Shown here: positions 23,690-33,365 of the stretch, in pieces
How positions within the stretch are numbered: position 1 is the stretch's first letter
Layout: every line of letters begins with the position of its first letter
Assembly: GCA_036388675.1 (NCBI GenBank)
Contig: DASVRI010000028.1
Location: forward strand, 1 to 64,000
Length of the DNA: 64,000 bases
Direction of reading: 5' to 3'
From: DASVUS01 sp036388675
GTDB lineage: Bacteria > Armatimonadota > Abditibacteriia > Abditibacteriales > Abditibacteriaceae
The notes under the pieces: model-generated
What the model saw: only the letters and a program-made list of their open reading frames with translations
What the model was told of the DNA's origin: nothing
The model's database searches: none
Made by a program: the position numbers and the translations under genes

Positions 23690-23999
23690 CGAAAGCTCGC
23701 TGTTCCACGCGCCGGTCTTCCGATTTTGGAGTGTTTAGACGTTGAGAAAGAGCTTGTTAAGACCCGACTCGGACATCATGTGTCGCTTTATAACGAAGGG
23801 AGCACCTTTTCTTACAGGTGATGACGGCGATAGCGTGACGCCTCTCGCCGCGACAAATAGAGCTGATGATACGCGGTAGTGAATCGGGAGCCGTCGCAAC
23901 GACAGCACGCGATGTTGACGCAGATAGTCCGCTCTATTTCGAGTTTGCTCGTATTCACGATGTGGTCGTGAGGCTACAAGGCTGTCAGAGTACACCTAT
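23690..23999. other. Intergenic, 310 bp
   Basis: No gene. Short frames on both strands look random. There is no clear promoter or repeat. Confidence 0.5.
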
Positions 24000-24809
24000 G
24001 TGAGTACTCATTTCACACTGCGCCGCCGTCAGCCCTACCCGCTCCGGCGTAAACCCCATTCTCGCTGGTTCCAAACAGCCTCTCTGCTATCAGTAGCGCT
24101 CGTGGCCTGGTTGCTGTTCACCATTGTGCGTTCGCGGCGCCTCCTGGTGCAAAGCCGCACGATAGCACAGCAGAGCGCGCAGTTCAAGCGTGACTATTTC
24201 GTCGGCAATCCTGCACACACTGCGCTCGAGTATCTTGCCTTGGGAGATAGCACAGCGGCTGGCTGGGGCGGCAAGAAATTGTCGGAAACTTATGTGCATC
24301 AGGTAGCCGTCGCACTGGCAGCACAGGGCTACCGTGTTCGCGTTATCAACGTCGCAGTCGGCGGCGCTCGGCTGCAGGACGTTTTACGTGACCAGGTGCC
24401 TTTCTTGAAGTCTCGGCGCCCTCAAGTTGTGACCGTCAGCGTGGGAGCCAATGATGCCACACACTTTACATCTACCACTGAGTTCTCACAGCATCTGCAT
24501 TCGTTGATTGTGGCGTTGCAGGAGAGCACAGCGCAGAAGATTCTCTTCGCCAATACGCCCGACATGTATCAGGCTCCTGCCTTGCCCCTGCCATTAGCCA
24601 TCATAGCCAACATATGTGCCCGCAGACAAAATGCGGTTCTGAAGGCCGCTCTCCAAGGCGCCACTATTCACCCCGTTGATCTATACAATCAAGGCAAGCT
24701 GATTTACCACGTCAATCCGGGCCTGTATGCTGCCGACCAATTTCACCCGTCCGGCCCGGGCTACAGACGCTGGGCTGGGCTGTTCATTCAAGAATTAGAG
24801 CCACGGTGA
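24000..24809 (+). CDS. Membrane-anchored SGNH/GDSL hydrolase
   Basis: 269 residues from a GTG that overlaps a GAGTACTC palindrome. One TM near residues 24-42 (SLLSVALVAWLLFTIV) anchors an exported SGNH domain. Block I is LEYLALGDSTAAGWGG (nucleophile Ser), the block II Gly is in INVAVGGARLQDV, block III is VTVSVGANDATHF (Asn) and block V is YAADQFHPSGPGY (Asp and His). Such enzymes are esterases/lipases or carbohydrate deacetylases; the substrate is not evident. No partner genes. Confidence 0.88.
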   Translation: MSTHFTLRRRQPYPLRRKPHSRWFQTASLLSVALVAWLLFTIVRSRRLLVQSRTIAQQSAQFKRDYFVGNPAHTALEYLALGDSTAAGWGGKKLSETYVHQVAVALAAQGYRVRVINVAVGGARLQDVLRDQVPFLKSRRPQVVTVSVGANDATHFTSTTEFSQHLHSLIVALQESTAQKILFANTPDMYQAPALPLPLAIIANICARRQNAVLKAALQGATIHPVDLYNQGKLIYHVNPGLYAADQFHPSGPGYRRWAGLFIQELEPR

Positions 24810-25038
24810 AAGGCCCAGGATTTTCCCTCTTCGCGACTCTCTTCCCATGTGACCCATGAAAAGACCTGCCTCAAGATGTGGTGTGCCAGCACATCAACAA
24901 AGCCATCTTGAATCAGAACGTTAAGTTGTCCACAAGCGTGCTCTCTGAAGAGCTTGGAATGATAACTCTCGTGCCCATTGTAACAGCCGTTGTGTAGCAA
25001 CTTGCCTTACCTTCGCCACGAGGGATGTGGTCGCAGCT
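24810..25038. other. Intergenic, 229 bp between convergent genes
   Basis: Minus-strand fragments such as GHESYHSKLFREHACGQLNV read like protein but have no usable start or end, so a relic is possible. No terminator hairpin recognised. Confidence 0.35.
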
Positions 25039-28000
25039 TTAGCCCTCCTCATCCTCATCTTCATGATTGGAACCCTCGTCATCGCAACAAGCGTCGAGGC
25101 TCTGCATGCTACAACACTCGCTGTGGAGCTTCTCGCAGCATCCCTTGTGACAATCGTTACAACAACTCTTACACCCGCAGTTGCTCCAGACCGTGTAAGC
25201 CATCACGTCAAGGGTCTTTACAGGTGTAGCGGGGTCGTCGCTCGTGATAACCAATTCGCAACATCTCGGACATTTTTCGGTGGCCTTGTAGCGAATCAAT
25301 ACACTCAGGCATGAGCCAGGGTGGAGTGTTGCTGGAAACGGATTGTTAATCAGTTTCCAGTGTTTGCTCTTCCGTTTGAACGCAACGCTCGTGACGTGTA
25401 AGTTGCAATCACCCACATTACAGATCGAGATGGTGCGTTCGCCAAGGCAACACGCCTTCACCCCGCCGATGCACGTCGAGCCTGTGATGGCAAGCTTGCC
25501 GGAAGGCACATTAGCAGAAACGGGAATACTCTTCGCACCCGTCGGATCGTCACTCGTGACAGTGATTGTTCCGGACTTCGCGCCAAAACTGGCTGGTTCA
25601 AACCGGATGGGCAATTCCATCGCTGTTGCGGACGCAATCTTTATTGGGTATGTCAACACGTTGGGTGCTAGAAACTCACTCTCGGAGGAGGCGATGTTAG
25701 TCACCGACAGTGTACATTGACCACTGTTAAATACCGTCAGTGGTTTGTCCACAAAGGATCCAATGCAGACGTTCCCGAAACTGCCGCTATTTGCGATCAT
25801 CAGGTTCAGTTGCGGCGCAGGAGCAACTCCGGACACTCTAATGGCCCGGCGCCTTGCAGGGTCGTTGCTGGTCAGGGTGATTGTTGCAGACTTTGCCCCC
25901 AGGCTTGAGGGCTGAAAGCGAACGGGTAAGGCAAGCGAATCACCCGAAGCTACCAAGAGTGGATACGAGGCCACTGCAGGTACTTGAAACTCCGTAGAAG
26001 AGGATGTGACATTGAATATCTGTAGCGGGCATGCCCCTGTGTTGTTGATCGTCAAGTCTCGATCCACAAAGGCCCCAAGGCAGACGTCACCGAAGCTTCC
26101 GCTGTCCGCTATTACAGTCGCCATGCTGGCAGTGCCGAGAAGGCCCGTGGCCGATAAATCGACTACCGGGGCATTGGGGTCGTTGCTGACAATGCGAATT
26201 GTGGCAGTTTCCAGCGTTCCCGCGCCCGTGGGGTCATACCTGATAGTGAAACTAATGTGCTCGCCTGCCGCAATGACGAGCGGCGTACCGGGTGTGGCCA
26301 GCACCGAGAAGTTGGTAGACCCCATAAGGCGCTGGACGCTGTTGATAACCAGTTCCCCAACGCCGACGTTGAAGACCTCCAGTGTTAAAAACTGCGGCCC
26401 CTGGCAGACGGTTCCAAACGCCAGATCGTGTTCCAGGCTCACTGCAATGGAAGGCCCTTGCGGCCTGACAAAAGCGAAGGCCCCTCGGCCGTAAGTTGCC
26501 GCGCGCAGCATTCCGTTTCTGAGAACCAGGTCAAACACTGGCACGCGCGGAAAATGAATATCGTCGAGCACCGACCAGGAGGCACCGCCGTCCACGGAGC
26601 GGATCACGCCGAAGTCGGTCCCCGCGTAAATGGTAGTTGGGTTGTCTGAGCCATCAAGCGCGATAGCGTTGAAGGGCAGATCCAGGTTAGGAGAAATGTC
26701 GGTCCAGGCCGTAGCACCAATGCTGGTGCGGAAGACATGCCCTATGTCTCCGGGACCTCCATTCAAGGCGCCCAGCACGGCGTAAATCATGGTGGGATCG
26801 TTAGGATCAAAGGCCACGCGAGCAACGTTTCGCGGCGGAAGATTGCGCGTAATATCGGTGAAGGTCACACCTGTCGGAGGCCCCACCGTAGCCGCCAGTG
26901 CATTAGTAGAGACGAATACCTGGTTTCCTACTCCGATAGCGACGTTATTGCCGTTGGTACTGGCGACATCCACATTGCCAGTACTCGCAAAGGGGGACAG
27001 AATGCGCCAGGTCCCCCCGCCGTCCCTGCTTTGCCACAGATTCTGACTTCCGCTCACGTACACGATGCCGGCTGCACTGGGATCGGTAGCGATGGGCGCG
27101 AGATAGCATCCCGCATCGCTCGTGGTGCCCCACGGCGTGATCTCCGTCGGGAACGTGGCCCCGTCGTCGGTCGAGCGCCAGATACGGGTGCAAGGTGCCG
27201 GAGACCAGAAGCCGCTGGAGCAGTACACTTGTCCGGCAATCGTCCCATCGTACACGACGTCCCATCCATCGCCGCCTTGCGTACCAATCCAACCCAGCCC
27301 TGCTGCTCCCGCTGTGGTCTCTATCTGATTGTCCTGGAGCGCACCAAGATTCACCGTGCCGGTGGCGTCTGGCCTCATGTCGAGGTTGTAGAAAAGGCCC
27401 GTTTGTAAACCTCCCGAATTCAGAGGAGTCCAGGTGGCACCACCGTCAGTAGACCTGTACAGACCGCCGTCGTTGCCGCAGAATACGATAGACGGATTGG
27501 GGCTTGGTTGCGAAAAAAAGGCCCATGTATGATTGTCGGCGTGTAAACCCGTCAGCCCCGTAAACGTATTCCCCGAGTCGTTAGACCTTGCGTGCCCGAC
27601 GGCACCAAAATAAATAATGTCGTTAGCTCCATCGCCCGGCGAGCCCGGATCTACCGCCATATGGAAACTGTACCCACCTTGCGTGCCTGCCGGCATGCTG
27701 GTCGCAGCCCGCTGTGTCCAAGTGGCTCCCTGATCCGTGCTCAGGAACACGCCAACCGGATCGGGCGCACCACCTGTCCCTTCGAGCGCCACGTAGAGTA
27801 CTTGCACACCACCTGTGTTTGGAGGTGCCGTCGGGGGTGCGATGGCAACAATGGTCTTATTGAAGCCTGCGGGAGCCGCACCCACCGCCGTCGCGACCGC
27901 AGGAGTGGCACCGCTCAGAATTTGCGTCCAGTTCTGTCCGCCATCGTTCGACCGGAACACACCGCGTCCGTTTATGCCTGCGTACAGAATGCGCGAGCCG

Positions 28001-28563
28001 AGCGGCGTGGAGGTATCCAGCACAAGAGAGCGAGTGTCCCCGCCGCTGTTGACGCCCTGCGTCCAATTGAGCCCACCGTCGGTGGATTGAAAGCATCCGG
28101 TTGAAGACGCCAGGTAAAGAATGTTGCTGTTAGCCGGATCAACGATGATGACGTTGATCCACTGGTTGATGAGCTGAAGGGCGTTTCCTGTATTTCCCAC
28201 CGGATAGCCCGACCCAAGCCGCACCCAACTCGCGCCGCCGTCGTTCGACCGGAACAGTCCCGCTTGCAAATGTTTCCCGACGCGTTCACTGGTCCCGACA
28301 TAAACGACATTGGTGTTGTTCGGATCGATGGCCAATGCACCAGGCTCACCAATGCCCAGTGACAGTTGCCGGTCGAATATCGGAATCCACGCAGCTCCGC
28401 CGTCATCGCTACGCCAAACGCCGCCGGCCGCTGTGCCTATGTAGATGATATTGGAGTTCGAAGGGCTAACAGCGATTGCCGAAACCAAACCATTAACCGG
28501 AGAGCCGCCCTGTGAGATTGGACTGGGGCCAATGGGAGCCCAAGCTGTGCCGTTCAGACTCAT
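25039..28563 (-). CDS. Giant BNR/Asp-box repeat protein with ASH-type domains and Cys-rich tail
   Basis: A 1174-residue protein. Residues 1-700 contain many BNR/Asp-box repeats (SDDGGAAWIP, SNDGGASWVRL, STDGGLNWTQG, SVDGGASWSVL), i.e. a sialidase/sortilin-like beta-propeller pair. Residues 710-1030 hold three ASH/HYDIN-like beta-sandwiches ('choice-of-anchor D': FGTVCQGPQFLTLEVFNVGV; SGSFGDVCLGAFVDRDLTIN; SGSFGNVCIGSFVDKPLTVF). The next 100 residues are a fourth, Cys-containing copy. The last 45 residues are extremely Cys-rich (CGCKSCCNDCHKGCC...) and end in an acidic DEDEEG tail. No signal peptide is visible. The ATG overlaps the upstream stop (ATGA). Probably an extracellular or appendage protein exported by another route, or a metal-binding scaffold. 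Confidence 0.83.
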   Translation of the reverse strand: MSLNGTAWAPIGPSPISQGGSPVNGLVSAIAVSPSNSNIIYIGTAAGGVWRSDDGGAAWIPIFDRQLSLGIGEPGALAIDPNNTNVVYVGTSERVGKHLQAGLFRSNDGGASWVRLGSGYPVGNTGNALQLINQWINVIIVDPANSNILYLASSTGCFQSTDGGLNWTQGVNSGGDTRSLVLDTSTPLGSRILYAGINGRGVFRSNDGGQNWTQILSGATPAVATAVGAAPAGFNKTIVAIAPPTAPPNTGGVQVLYVALEGTGGAPDPVGVFLSTDQGATWTQRAATSMPAGTQGGYSFHMAVDPGSPGDGANDIIYFGAVGHARSNDSGNTFTGLTGLHADNHTWAFFSQPSPNPSIVFCGNDGGLYRSTDGGATWTPLNSGGLQTGLFYNLDMRPDATGTVNLGALQDNQIETTAGAAGLGWIGTQGGDGWDVVYDGTIAGQVYCSSGFWSPAPCTRIWRSTDDGATFPTEITPWGTTSDAGCYLAPIATDPSAAGIVYVSGSQNLWQSRDGGGTWRILSPFASTGNVDVASTNGNNVAIGVGNQVFVSTNALAATVGPPTGVTFTDITRNLPPRNVARVAFDPNDPTMIYAVLGALNGGPGDIGHVFRTSIGATAWTDISPNLDLPFNAIALDGSDNPTTIYAGTDFGVIRSVDGGASWSVLDDIHFPRVPVFDLVLRNGMLRAATYGRGAFAFVRPQGPSIAVSLEHDLAFGTVCQGPQFLTLEVFNVGVGELVINSVQRLMGSTNFSVLATPGTPLVIAAGEHISFTIRYDPTGAGTLETATIRIVSNDPNAPVVDLSATGLLGTASMATVIADSGSFGDVCLGAFVDRDLTINNTGACPLQIFNVTSSSTEFQVPAVASYPLLVASGDSLALPVRFQPSSLGAKSATITLTSNDPARRRAIRVSGVAPAPQLNLMIANSGSFGNVCIGSFVDKPLTVFNSGQCTLSVTNIASSESEFLAPNVLTYPIKIASATAMELPIRFEPASFGAKSGTITVTSDDPTGAKSIPVSANVPSGKLAITGSTCIGGVKACCLGERTISICNVGDCNLHVTSVAFKRKSKHWKLINNPFPATLHPGSCLSVLIRYKATEKCPRCCELVITSDDPATPVKTLDVMAYTVWSNCGCKSCCNDCHKGCCEKLHSECCSMQSLDACCDDEGSNHEDEDEEG

Positions 28564-28919
28564 GGCTGTGACTCCTTATTGTCATCGTCTTTACTCTGGG
28601 CGTCAGGTTGAGACGTTGGGCTCATCTGATCCAGCGGCTCGTTGGCTGCCTCTTGAGGCGGCAGTGTGATGTCCGTTGGTGGTCGCACCACAGATCCCGG
28701 TAGGTTTTTCCATTGCTCGAGAGCGCGTGCATAAGCCTCAGGGGTTGGCTCCGGCCCTCCTCTCATGCGCCGCGCAAGAATCTCCTCATGAACTTGGTGC
28801 TCCCTGCCTCGAGGATTGTGTTGTGGCCGCTCGCCATATGGATCAGGCTCGTTAGGCTCTGGAGAATGTTTCGGATCTTGGGGATCGTTAGGATCTTTGG
28901 GCTTCTTCTGGTTTCTCAT
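28560..28919 (-). CDS. Pro- and charge-rich small protein coupled to the giant protein
   Basis: 119 residues from an ATG preceded by GAGGAG: MRNQKKPKDPNDPQDPKHSP, then PNEPDPYGERPQHNPRGREH; disordered, Pro/Asp/Glu/Lys-rich, ending DDDNKESQP. The middle (HEEILARRMRGGPEPTPEAY, then ARALEQWKNLPGS) is helical. Its stop overlaps the giant protein's start, so both are made together; it may be a chaperone or secretion partner. Not recognised. Confidence 0.65.
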   Translation of the reverse strand: MRNQKKPKDPNDPQDPKHSPEPNEPDPYGERPQHNPRGREHQVHEEILARRMRGGPEPTPEAYARALEQWKNLPGSVVRPPTDITLPPQEAANEPLDQMSPTSQPDAQSKDDDNKESQP

Positions 28920-28993
28920 CTTTTTCTCCTCAATGGTGTCGATCCAATCCCAAGATAAAAGCTGGGTTGCCGTAGCTAGAAGCGGTCTTGTAA

Positions 28994-29167
28994 ACATCTG
29001 CACCAACCCGGAGTGTTGGTTGCCCCAGAAGCAGATAAGTTGTTGTCTGCCGGTAGGCTGTGAGCCACGGGCCTGCGTGGTCTGAAACAAGCGTAGCCTG
29101 AAACAAGCCCGTCGCTGGTGCTCCGGGTTCGTGACAACAGCTTCACTGCTATTTATGAGACTGCTTT
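28994..29167. repeat. Dispersed REP-like repeat, copy 1
   Basis: TAAACATCTGCACCAACCCG ... CAAGCCCGTCGCT ... GGGTTCGTGACAACAGCTTC and GCTATTTATGAGACTGCTT match 35428-35536 over most of the shorter copy. This copy contains about 60 extra bp and an internal partial duplication (CTGAAACAAGC twice). The GAACCCGG/CCGGGTTC-type ends can fold. Confidence 0.7.
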
Positions 29168-29386
29168 TAATCAGGTGACACTTAGTGTTGACTTGTGTGA
29201 ATCTGGGAGCGATGCTTTCCAGTTCTTGGTCTTGCAGGCCCTCGGCCTACAATGCAATGTCGGCTTATAGGAGCCGGGCGTCGATTAGTCCGGATGTCTC
29301 AGAATACTGAGCTTCGTTCAGGCAAGGATCGCCTTCAACGTTCCACTGAACAAGAAGGGATTACAGCAGCGACACGAGTTCCTGCG

Positions 29387-29599
29387 CTAGCCTTGAGGTT
29401 TCTGCTTAACTGCCAAGGTGCCGAAAGCCAGTGCAAACAGGTAACTCAGCACGAACCATGTCGCTAAGAACGCAATGCACTCCAGTGTGAAACTGTGAAA
29501 TTTGTAGAAGAATTCCGCAGTTACTATGGACAAGGTCAGGGACGGGGCTTCCGCAACAAGCCCTCTACGTAGTCCAACGTTTCTGATCAACGTGTACAT
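29387..29599 (-). CDS. Small single-pass membrane protein
   Basis: 70 residues from an ATG with AGGGGGAG 3 bp upstream. There is a TM helix at about residues 40-62 (CIAFLATWFVLSYLFALAFG) and a basic end (KQKPQG). The ribosome site and hydrophobic pattern support translation; no family recognised. Confidence 0.45.
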   Translation of the reverse strand: MYTLIRNVGLRRGLVAEAPSLTLSIVTAEFFYKFHSFTLECIAFLATWFVLSYLFALAFGTLAVKQKPQG

Positions 29600-30805
29600 T
29601 TACTCCCCCTGGGTTGATTCTAAACACCTGTTCTGCAACGCTACCAAAAGTCACTAATCAAACGGCACCTGTAAAACCTGGAAGAATCCAGCGCAAGTGA
29701 AGCAAACTGAGTTGCCGGTTAATTGATATTATTTATTCGTAACCGAAGTGGTGTCACTTCTGTCGGGACTCGTAACATGGGCCGGTGCCGAGATGTCACA
29801 TAGACCCATGATTACGCCAGAAATTCTGCTTCGGCTCACCCGGTTAGGTGGATAGCCGGAGTCGTGTGGCGCCTGTAACCCGTTCAACCATTCCGTTAGT
29901 GCCGGTTCAGTTCTTCGAACGTAACGACTCCTCCTAATGGTATGGAAGTGAGATCGTACCAGGATAGACCTGTTCCAAAAGAACTCTGGGATACTCAGAT
30001 CCTTGATTAGCACATCAGGTGCTTGTAAGGCTTGGCAGCCGATGCACTCAGCCGGCGCTGCGCCGAGTACTCATTGGTTATTGTGCAAAGCCCTACACCG
30101 TCAGGAACGTTCACTTTAAAATCTGCTGGGTGAGAATGATTTTGTAGCGGGCGATGTGGGGCGATAGACCACAAGTTGTGGACGGCTGAAGTCAGTAAGG
30201 GAAACACAGTCCTCCTTTGAGCGACTTGCCGGAATCATTCAGGTTCTCAGGTTCGGCTCAAGTCAAAGGAACAATTTAGACTCGACCGCTACTTAAGCTC
30301 GCGAGGCACTTGCCGGGTTGGAAAGTGCCTCCATTGTAGCACAACTTTATCGTGGAAATGATGTGGTGATAAAGTTTTTGTTTTGCTGTTCGAGAGTTTG
30401 GAAGAGAACGTCACAAGTTCCTTGACGCACTCTAAAATGTCTATTAGCAATCTAAAGAAGTTTGTGCCGCCAGATCGCCGCGCTGCGACACACGTCTTAC
30501 GTCATAAAGATTTAGCTGCTGAAATACAGCACTTCCTCTGAAATTGTATGTTACATAAGAGATTGTATGTTACATAAGAGATTGTAGTCACAGATATAAG
30601 CAGTTCAAAACAAGGATGTCCCGAAAGTGATTGATCGCTCAAGGGAATGTAAGACACTGACTTCACCAGAAACTATGCTTTGCGATATGAGATAAACCAC
30701 TGAAGTATTCCTTCACGAACTTTGATTTTGATTGTCTAATGATTTAGAACCAGCAAAATTTCGTAATTAGAGTAAATCACAGAACAACAGCTTGATGGGG
30801 GTCAC
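29600..30805. other. 1.2-kb gene-poor AT-rich region with 19-bp tandem repeat
   Basis: No convincing gene; minus-strand frames near 29729-30013 and 30007-30207 lack starts and protein-like composition. At 30541-30587 the 19-mer ATTGTATGTTACATAAGAG is repeated 2.3 times. A GAGTACTC lies at 30065. The last 100 bp are the AT-rich upstream region of the pseudopilin gene. Confidence 0.55.
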
Positions 30806-31555
30806 ATGAAGACACGTGCGGGATTCACTCTAATTGAGTTGTTAACTGTTATTGCTATCCTTGGTATTCTTGCCAGCATCCTGTTCCCGGTGTTTAGCAG
30901 GGCACGTGAGAACGCACGGCGTGCTTCGTGTCAGAGCAACCTCAAACAAATTGGATTAGGCGTGATGCAGTACGTGCAAGACCATGACGGCAACTACCCG
31001 TTCGCGAGCAACTACGGAGTAGCAAGTGAGGATCCGCAGCGCCTGTGGACGGCTTTAGTGCACCCCTACATACGCAGTGACCAGGTGTATCTATGCCCTT
31101 CTGAAACTCGCGCCGCTGCAACGTACAGTTGGGCGACACGAGGTGAACTGGGATATGGCTACAACAGCCGATTCGGGTACGACCCGGCCGGCATCGAAGC
31201 ACCTAAGAGCGGCTTGCATGAGGCTATACTGTCCGACGTTGTGACAACTATAGTGCTGGCGGAGACACCGTGCGGTCCTACTGCGCAGAAGTACCGCGGA
31301 TATACTTTTGATCCCCAGAATGGGTCTCAGAACGCGGGCGGCACTGCTTTCAACCCACCGCTGTTAGCAGACCGTGATCTGGTAGCCGGATCACCCTTGT
31401 CTCCAGGTCAACTGAAGCCAGTCTACTGCCGACACTTCGCCGATGGGACCGGCAACGGAAGCAGTAATCTATTATTTGCAGACGGGCATGTTAAGAGTCT
31501 GACCGCGCGTGCCTTAAGTAGTGCAGCCAGCAGGTTGGTATGGCAACCCCAGTAA
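30806..31555 (+). CDS. DUF1559-type pseudopilin-like protein
   Basis: 249 residues with a type IV prepilin leader MKTRAGFTLIELLTVIAILG (cleavage before Phe; Glu at +5). A long N-terminal helix follows (ILFPVFSRARENARRASCQS), then SNLKQIGLGVMQYVQDHDGN, and a C-terminal LLFADGHVKSL block. This H-x-G-type form, with DUF1559-like C-terminus, is greatly expanded in Planctomycetota and Armatimonadota and underlies the taxonomic guess. It is probably processed by a prepilin peptidase and assembled in a type II or IV-like pseudopilus. It stands alone. Confidence 0.9.
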   Translation: MKTRAGFTLIELLTVIAILGILASILFPVFSRARENARRASCQSNLKQIGLGVMQYVQDHDGNYPFASNYGVASEDPQRLWTALVHPYIRSDQVYLCPSETRAAATYSWATRGELGYGYNSRFGYDPAGIEAPKSGLHEAILSDVVTTIVLAETPCGPTAQKYRGYTFDPQNGSQNAGGTAFNPPLLADRDLVAGSPLSPGQLKPVYCRHFADGTGNGSSNLLFADGHVKSLTARALSSAASRLVWQPQ

Positions 31556-32080
31556 CTGACAACCTCGGTAACTCACAGTACCTCAACGCGGGCCTTAGCA
31601 GTAGAACAGTAGACAAGAATCTAACCGTAGATAAACCGTCCGCGATAGTGATAATCGTCGCCTCCTCGCCGTGCCGGGAGCAGGTCAGCCAGGCAACATG
31701 GGCACTCAGGGCATGGCTCAAGACGGCTTGCTTTGAGAGCGTGGTCACGATAATCAGCTATGTCCATGTGCCAGAGTGGGAGTCTCCGCTCCACGACCGA
31801 GTCTCCGCTCCACGACCGAGTCACCGCCCCACACACTACTCACCAAGACGTTCGAGACGTTCTTACTCGACATTCCGCGCCGTTGTTGTGGTGCTGTGGA
31901 GCCGACTCGCAGATGCGTTACAAAGAATTGTTGTTCGCCCCGTTCATTCTGCGGTTACAATGACGGCAGTTGGATGATTGCCTTTGAAGACATAGGTCTT
32001 AGAATCGATCATTCTCAAACCGAAGAGATTCCGTAGCACGCAGATGGCAATGCACTGAAGGTCAATGGAAGGAGTGTGTG
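31556..32080. other. Intergenic region with 19-bp tandem duplication
   Basis: GAGTCTCCGCTCCACGACC occurs twice in tandem with a third partial copy (31789-31829). No gene is supported. GGAAGGA at about 32068 serves the next gene. Confidence 0.6.
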
Positions 32081-33007
32081 ATGAATTCGAAAAGGTCCCA
32101 TATTCAGAAGTCTTGCCGTAGGCTGCGTAACAACCTGCCTTTGCTATGCATGATAACCACGACATTAGGTTGGATGCAATCGTCTCCGGCTCAAGAGCCG
32201 ACACTGGAGGTGCGCCTGCAACTGCAACGCCTTCGCTGCATTGATGAAGGCGATGGAATTGGCAGCGCGGAGCCTTACCTGTGGGCCGTTTTCTTCAAAA
32301 TTGATGGGACGCATGCCTTTGTCGATGCCGCCTTCCATTTACAGGGCACAGCCACAGCCATCAATACATTGGGAAATCATGGTAATCTGCCCAACCATGA
32401 TGTGGATCCGGGCGAGGTGATCTCGATTCCCGCTGCCGCAGGTGGTGATCATCACACCCGACTGTTTCCTATTCCCTTGCGCCAGCCGGTTGGAAATATG
32501 CGCAACGTGCCGGCGGCCATGGGCTGCATCGTAGTACTCATGGAAGAAGATAATACACCCGGTGTTGCCGTAGAGCGTGGCCATAACGCTCTGGATCGCG
32601 CGGTTGAGGATGAACTGAATCGCCTGATCCCCACATTAGGCATCGCGAAGCGCACACCCACCGAATTAGAGATTCAACAGATGAAGGATCGTATTGGAGC
32701 CGCTGTAAGGAAAGCCGTCCGAGATAAAGTTACAATCGCCGACTGGCTTCTGGGCGGCGGCAACATGGACGATCAGATCGGCAGCGAAGTCTTTCTCTTC
32801 TCAACCACTGACCTGGCAAACATCGGCACTACCGGCTTACCCCTGGTCAAACGCTGGAACAGCGAAGGGAAATGGCAACTCGAGGGACTCATTACAGCGA
32901 CTCGTGTTTCTCGTTTTTCGGACAATGTCGCCCCGAGATTTCCGGTTCGAGTTTTGCCAAAGCCGAGACGCACCCCGGCGCGACCCAGCACGTCGTCCCC
33001 GCGATGA
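32081..33007 (+). CDS. Secreted protein of unknown function
   Basis: 308 residues from an ATG with GGAAGGA 8 bp upstream. A Sec-type signal occupies about residues 1-38 (basic N-region, LPLLCMITTTLGWMQSSPA). The mature part begins with a beta segment (LEVRLQLQRLRCIDEGDGIG, then EPYLWAVFFKIDG). It then has a His/Gly stretch (PAAAGGDHHTRLFPIPLRQP), a helical charged segment (LEIQQMKDRIGAAVRKAVRD), and a Pro/Arg-rich tail (PKPRRTPARPSTSSPR). The 'cysteine/acidic...LWAVFFKIDG' part looks domain-like but I cannot assign it. No operon partner. Confidence 0.72.
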   Translation: MNSKRSHIQKSCRRLRNNLPLLCMITTTLGWMQSSPAQEPTLEVRLQLQRLRCIDEGDGIGSAEPYLWAVFFKIDGTHAFVDAAFHLQGTATAINTLGNHGNLPNHDVDPGEVISIPAAAGGDHHTRLFPIPLRQPVGNMRNVPAAMGCIVVLMEEDNTPGVAVERGHNALDRAVEDELNRLIPTLGIAKRTPTELEIQQMKDRIGAAVRKAVRDKVTIADWLLGGGNMDDQIGSEVFLFSTTDLANIGTTGLPLVKRWNSEGKWQLEGLITATRVSRFSDNVAPRFPVRVLPKPRRTPARPSTSSPR

Positions 33008-33365
33008 ATGAAAAGGTAAGCGATAAATACACAGATTAGATACCTTGTGCTTACCGGAACTTGGTCCTCTGTCAACGGCTTTCCTCATGCCACTGCTACA
33101 CTTTGACATCGACTTGTAGACACGGAGATAAGCGGCCCGCCACATTCTCAGGACTTACGCAGCGGGCTTGCCAATGCAGGGCAATGTAGGGGCGTGGCGT
33201 GCTACGCCCCTACGACGACCGGCTTCTGCATAAGTCCTGATTCTTTCATGTGCTTCTCATTTGCCTCTGCTTCGGCTCGAAGGTGACTTATTCTACGCGA
33301 TCGAACAAGACAAGCGCATCAAGTCGCAACGCGAAAAGGTGTCACATCCGCCGGCGACACGCGTT
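33008..33365. other. Intergenic region containing a MITE
   Basis: About 140 bp of featureless sequence, then the inverted-repeat element at 33149-33239, then about 125 bp before the stop of the convergent isomerase gene. Confidence 0.6.
33149..33239. repeat. MITE-like element with GGACTTACGCA ends
   Basis: 91 bp. CAGGACTTACGCAG and CTGCATAAGTCCTG are near-perfect terminal inverted repeats. An inner palindrome GTAGGGGCGTGG/GCTACGCCCCTAC gives a second stem. Non-coding. The ends resemble IS630/Tc1-type MITEs; no target duplication is obvious. Confidence 0.78.

Noticed and set aside
23735..23995. 86-codon minus-strand gene
   Set aside because: Arg-rich, no start signal, and lies in the upstream region of the SGNH hydrolase.
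29729..30207. Two minus-strand frames as genes
   Set aside because: No ribosome sites, implausible composition (many Arg/Ser/Pro from out-of-frame reading), no neighbours linking them.
30541..30587. CRISPR-like repeat
   Set aside because: Direct tandem repeat of 19 bp without spacers; no cas genes anywhere in the window.
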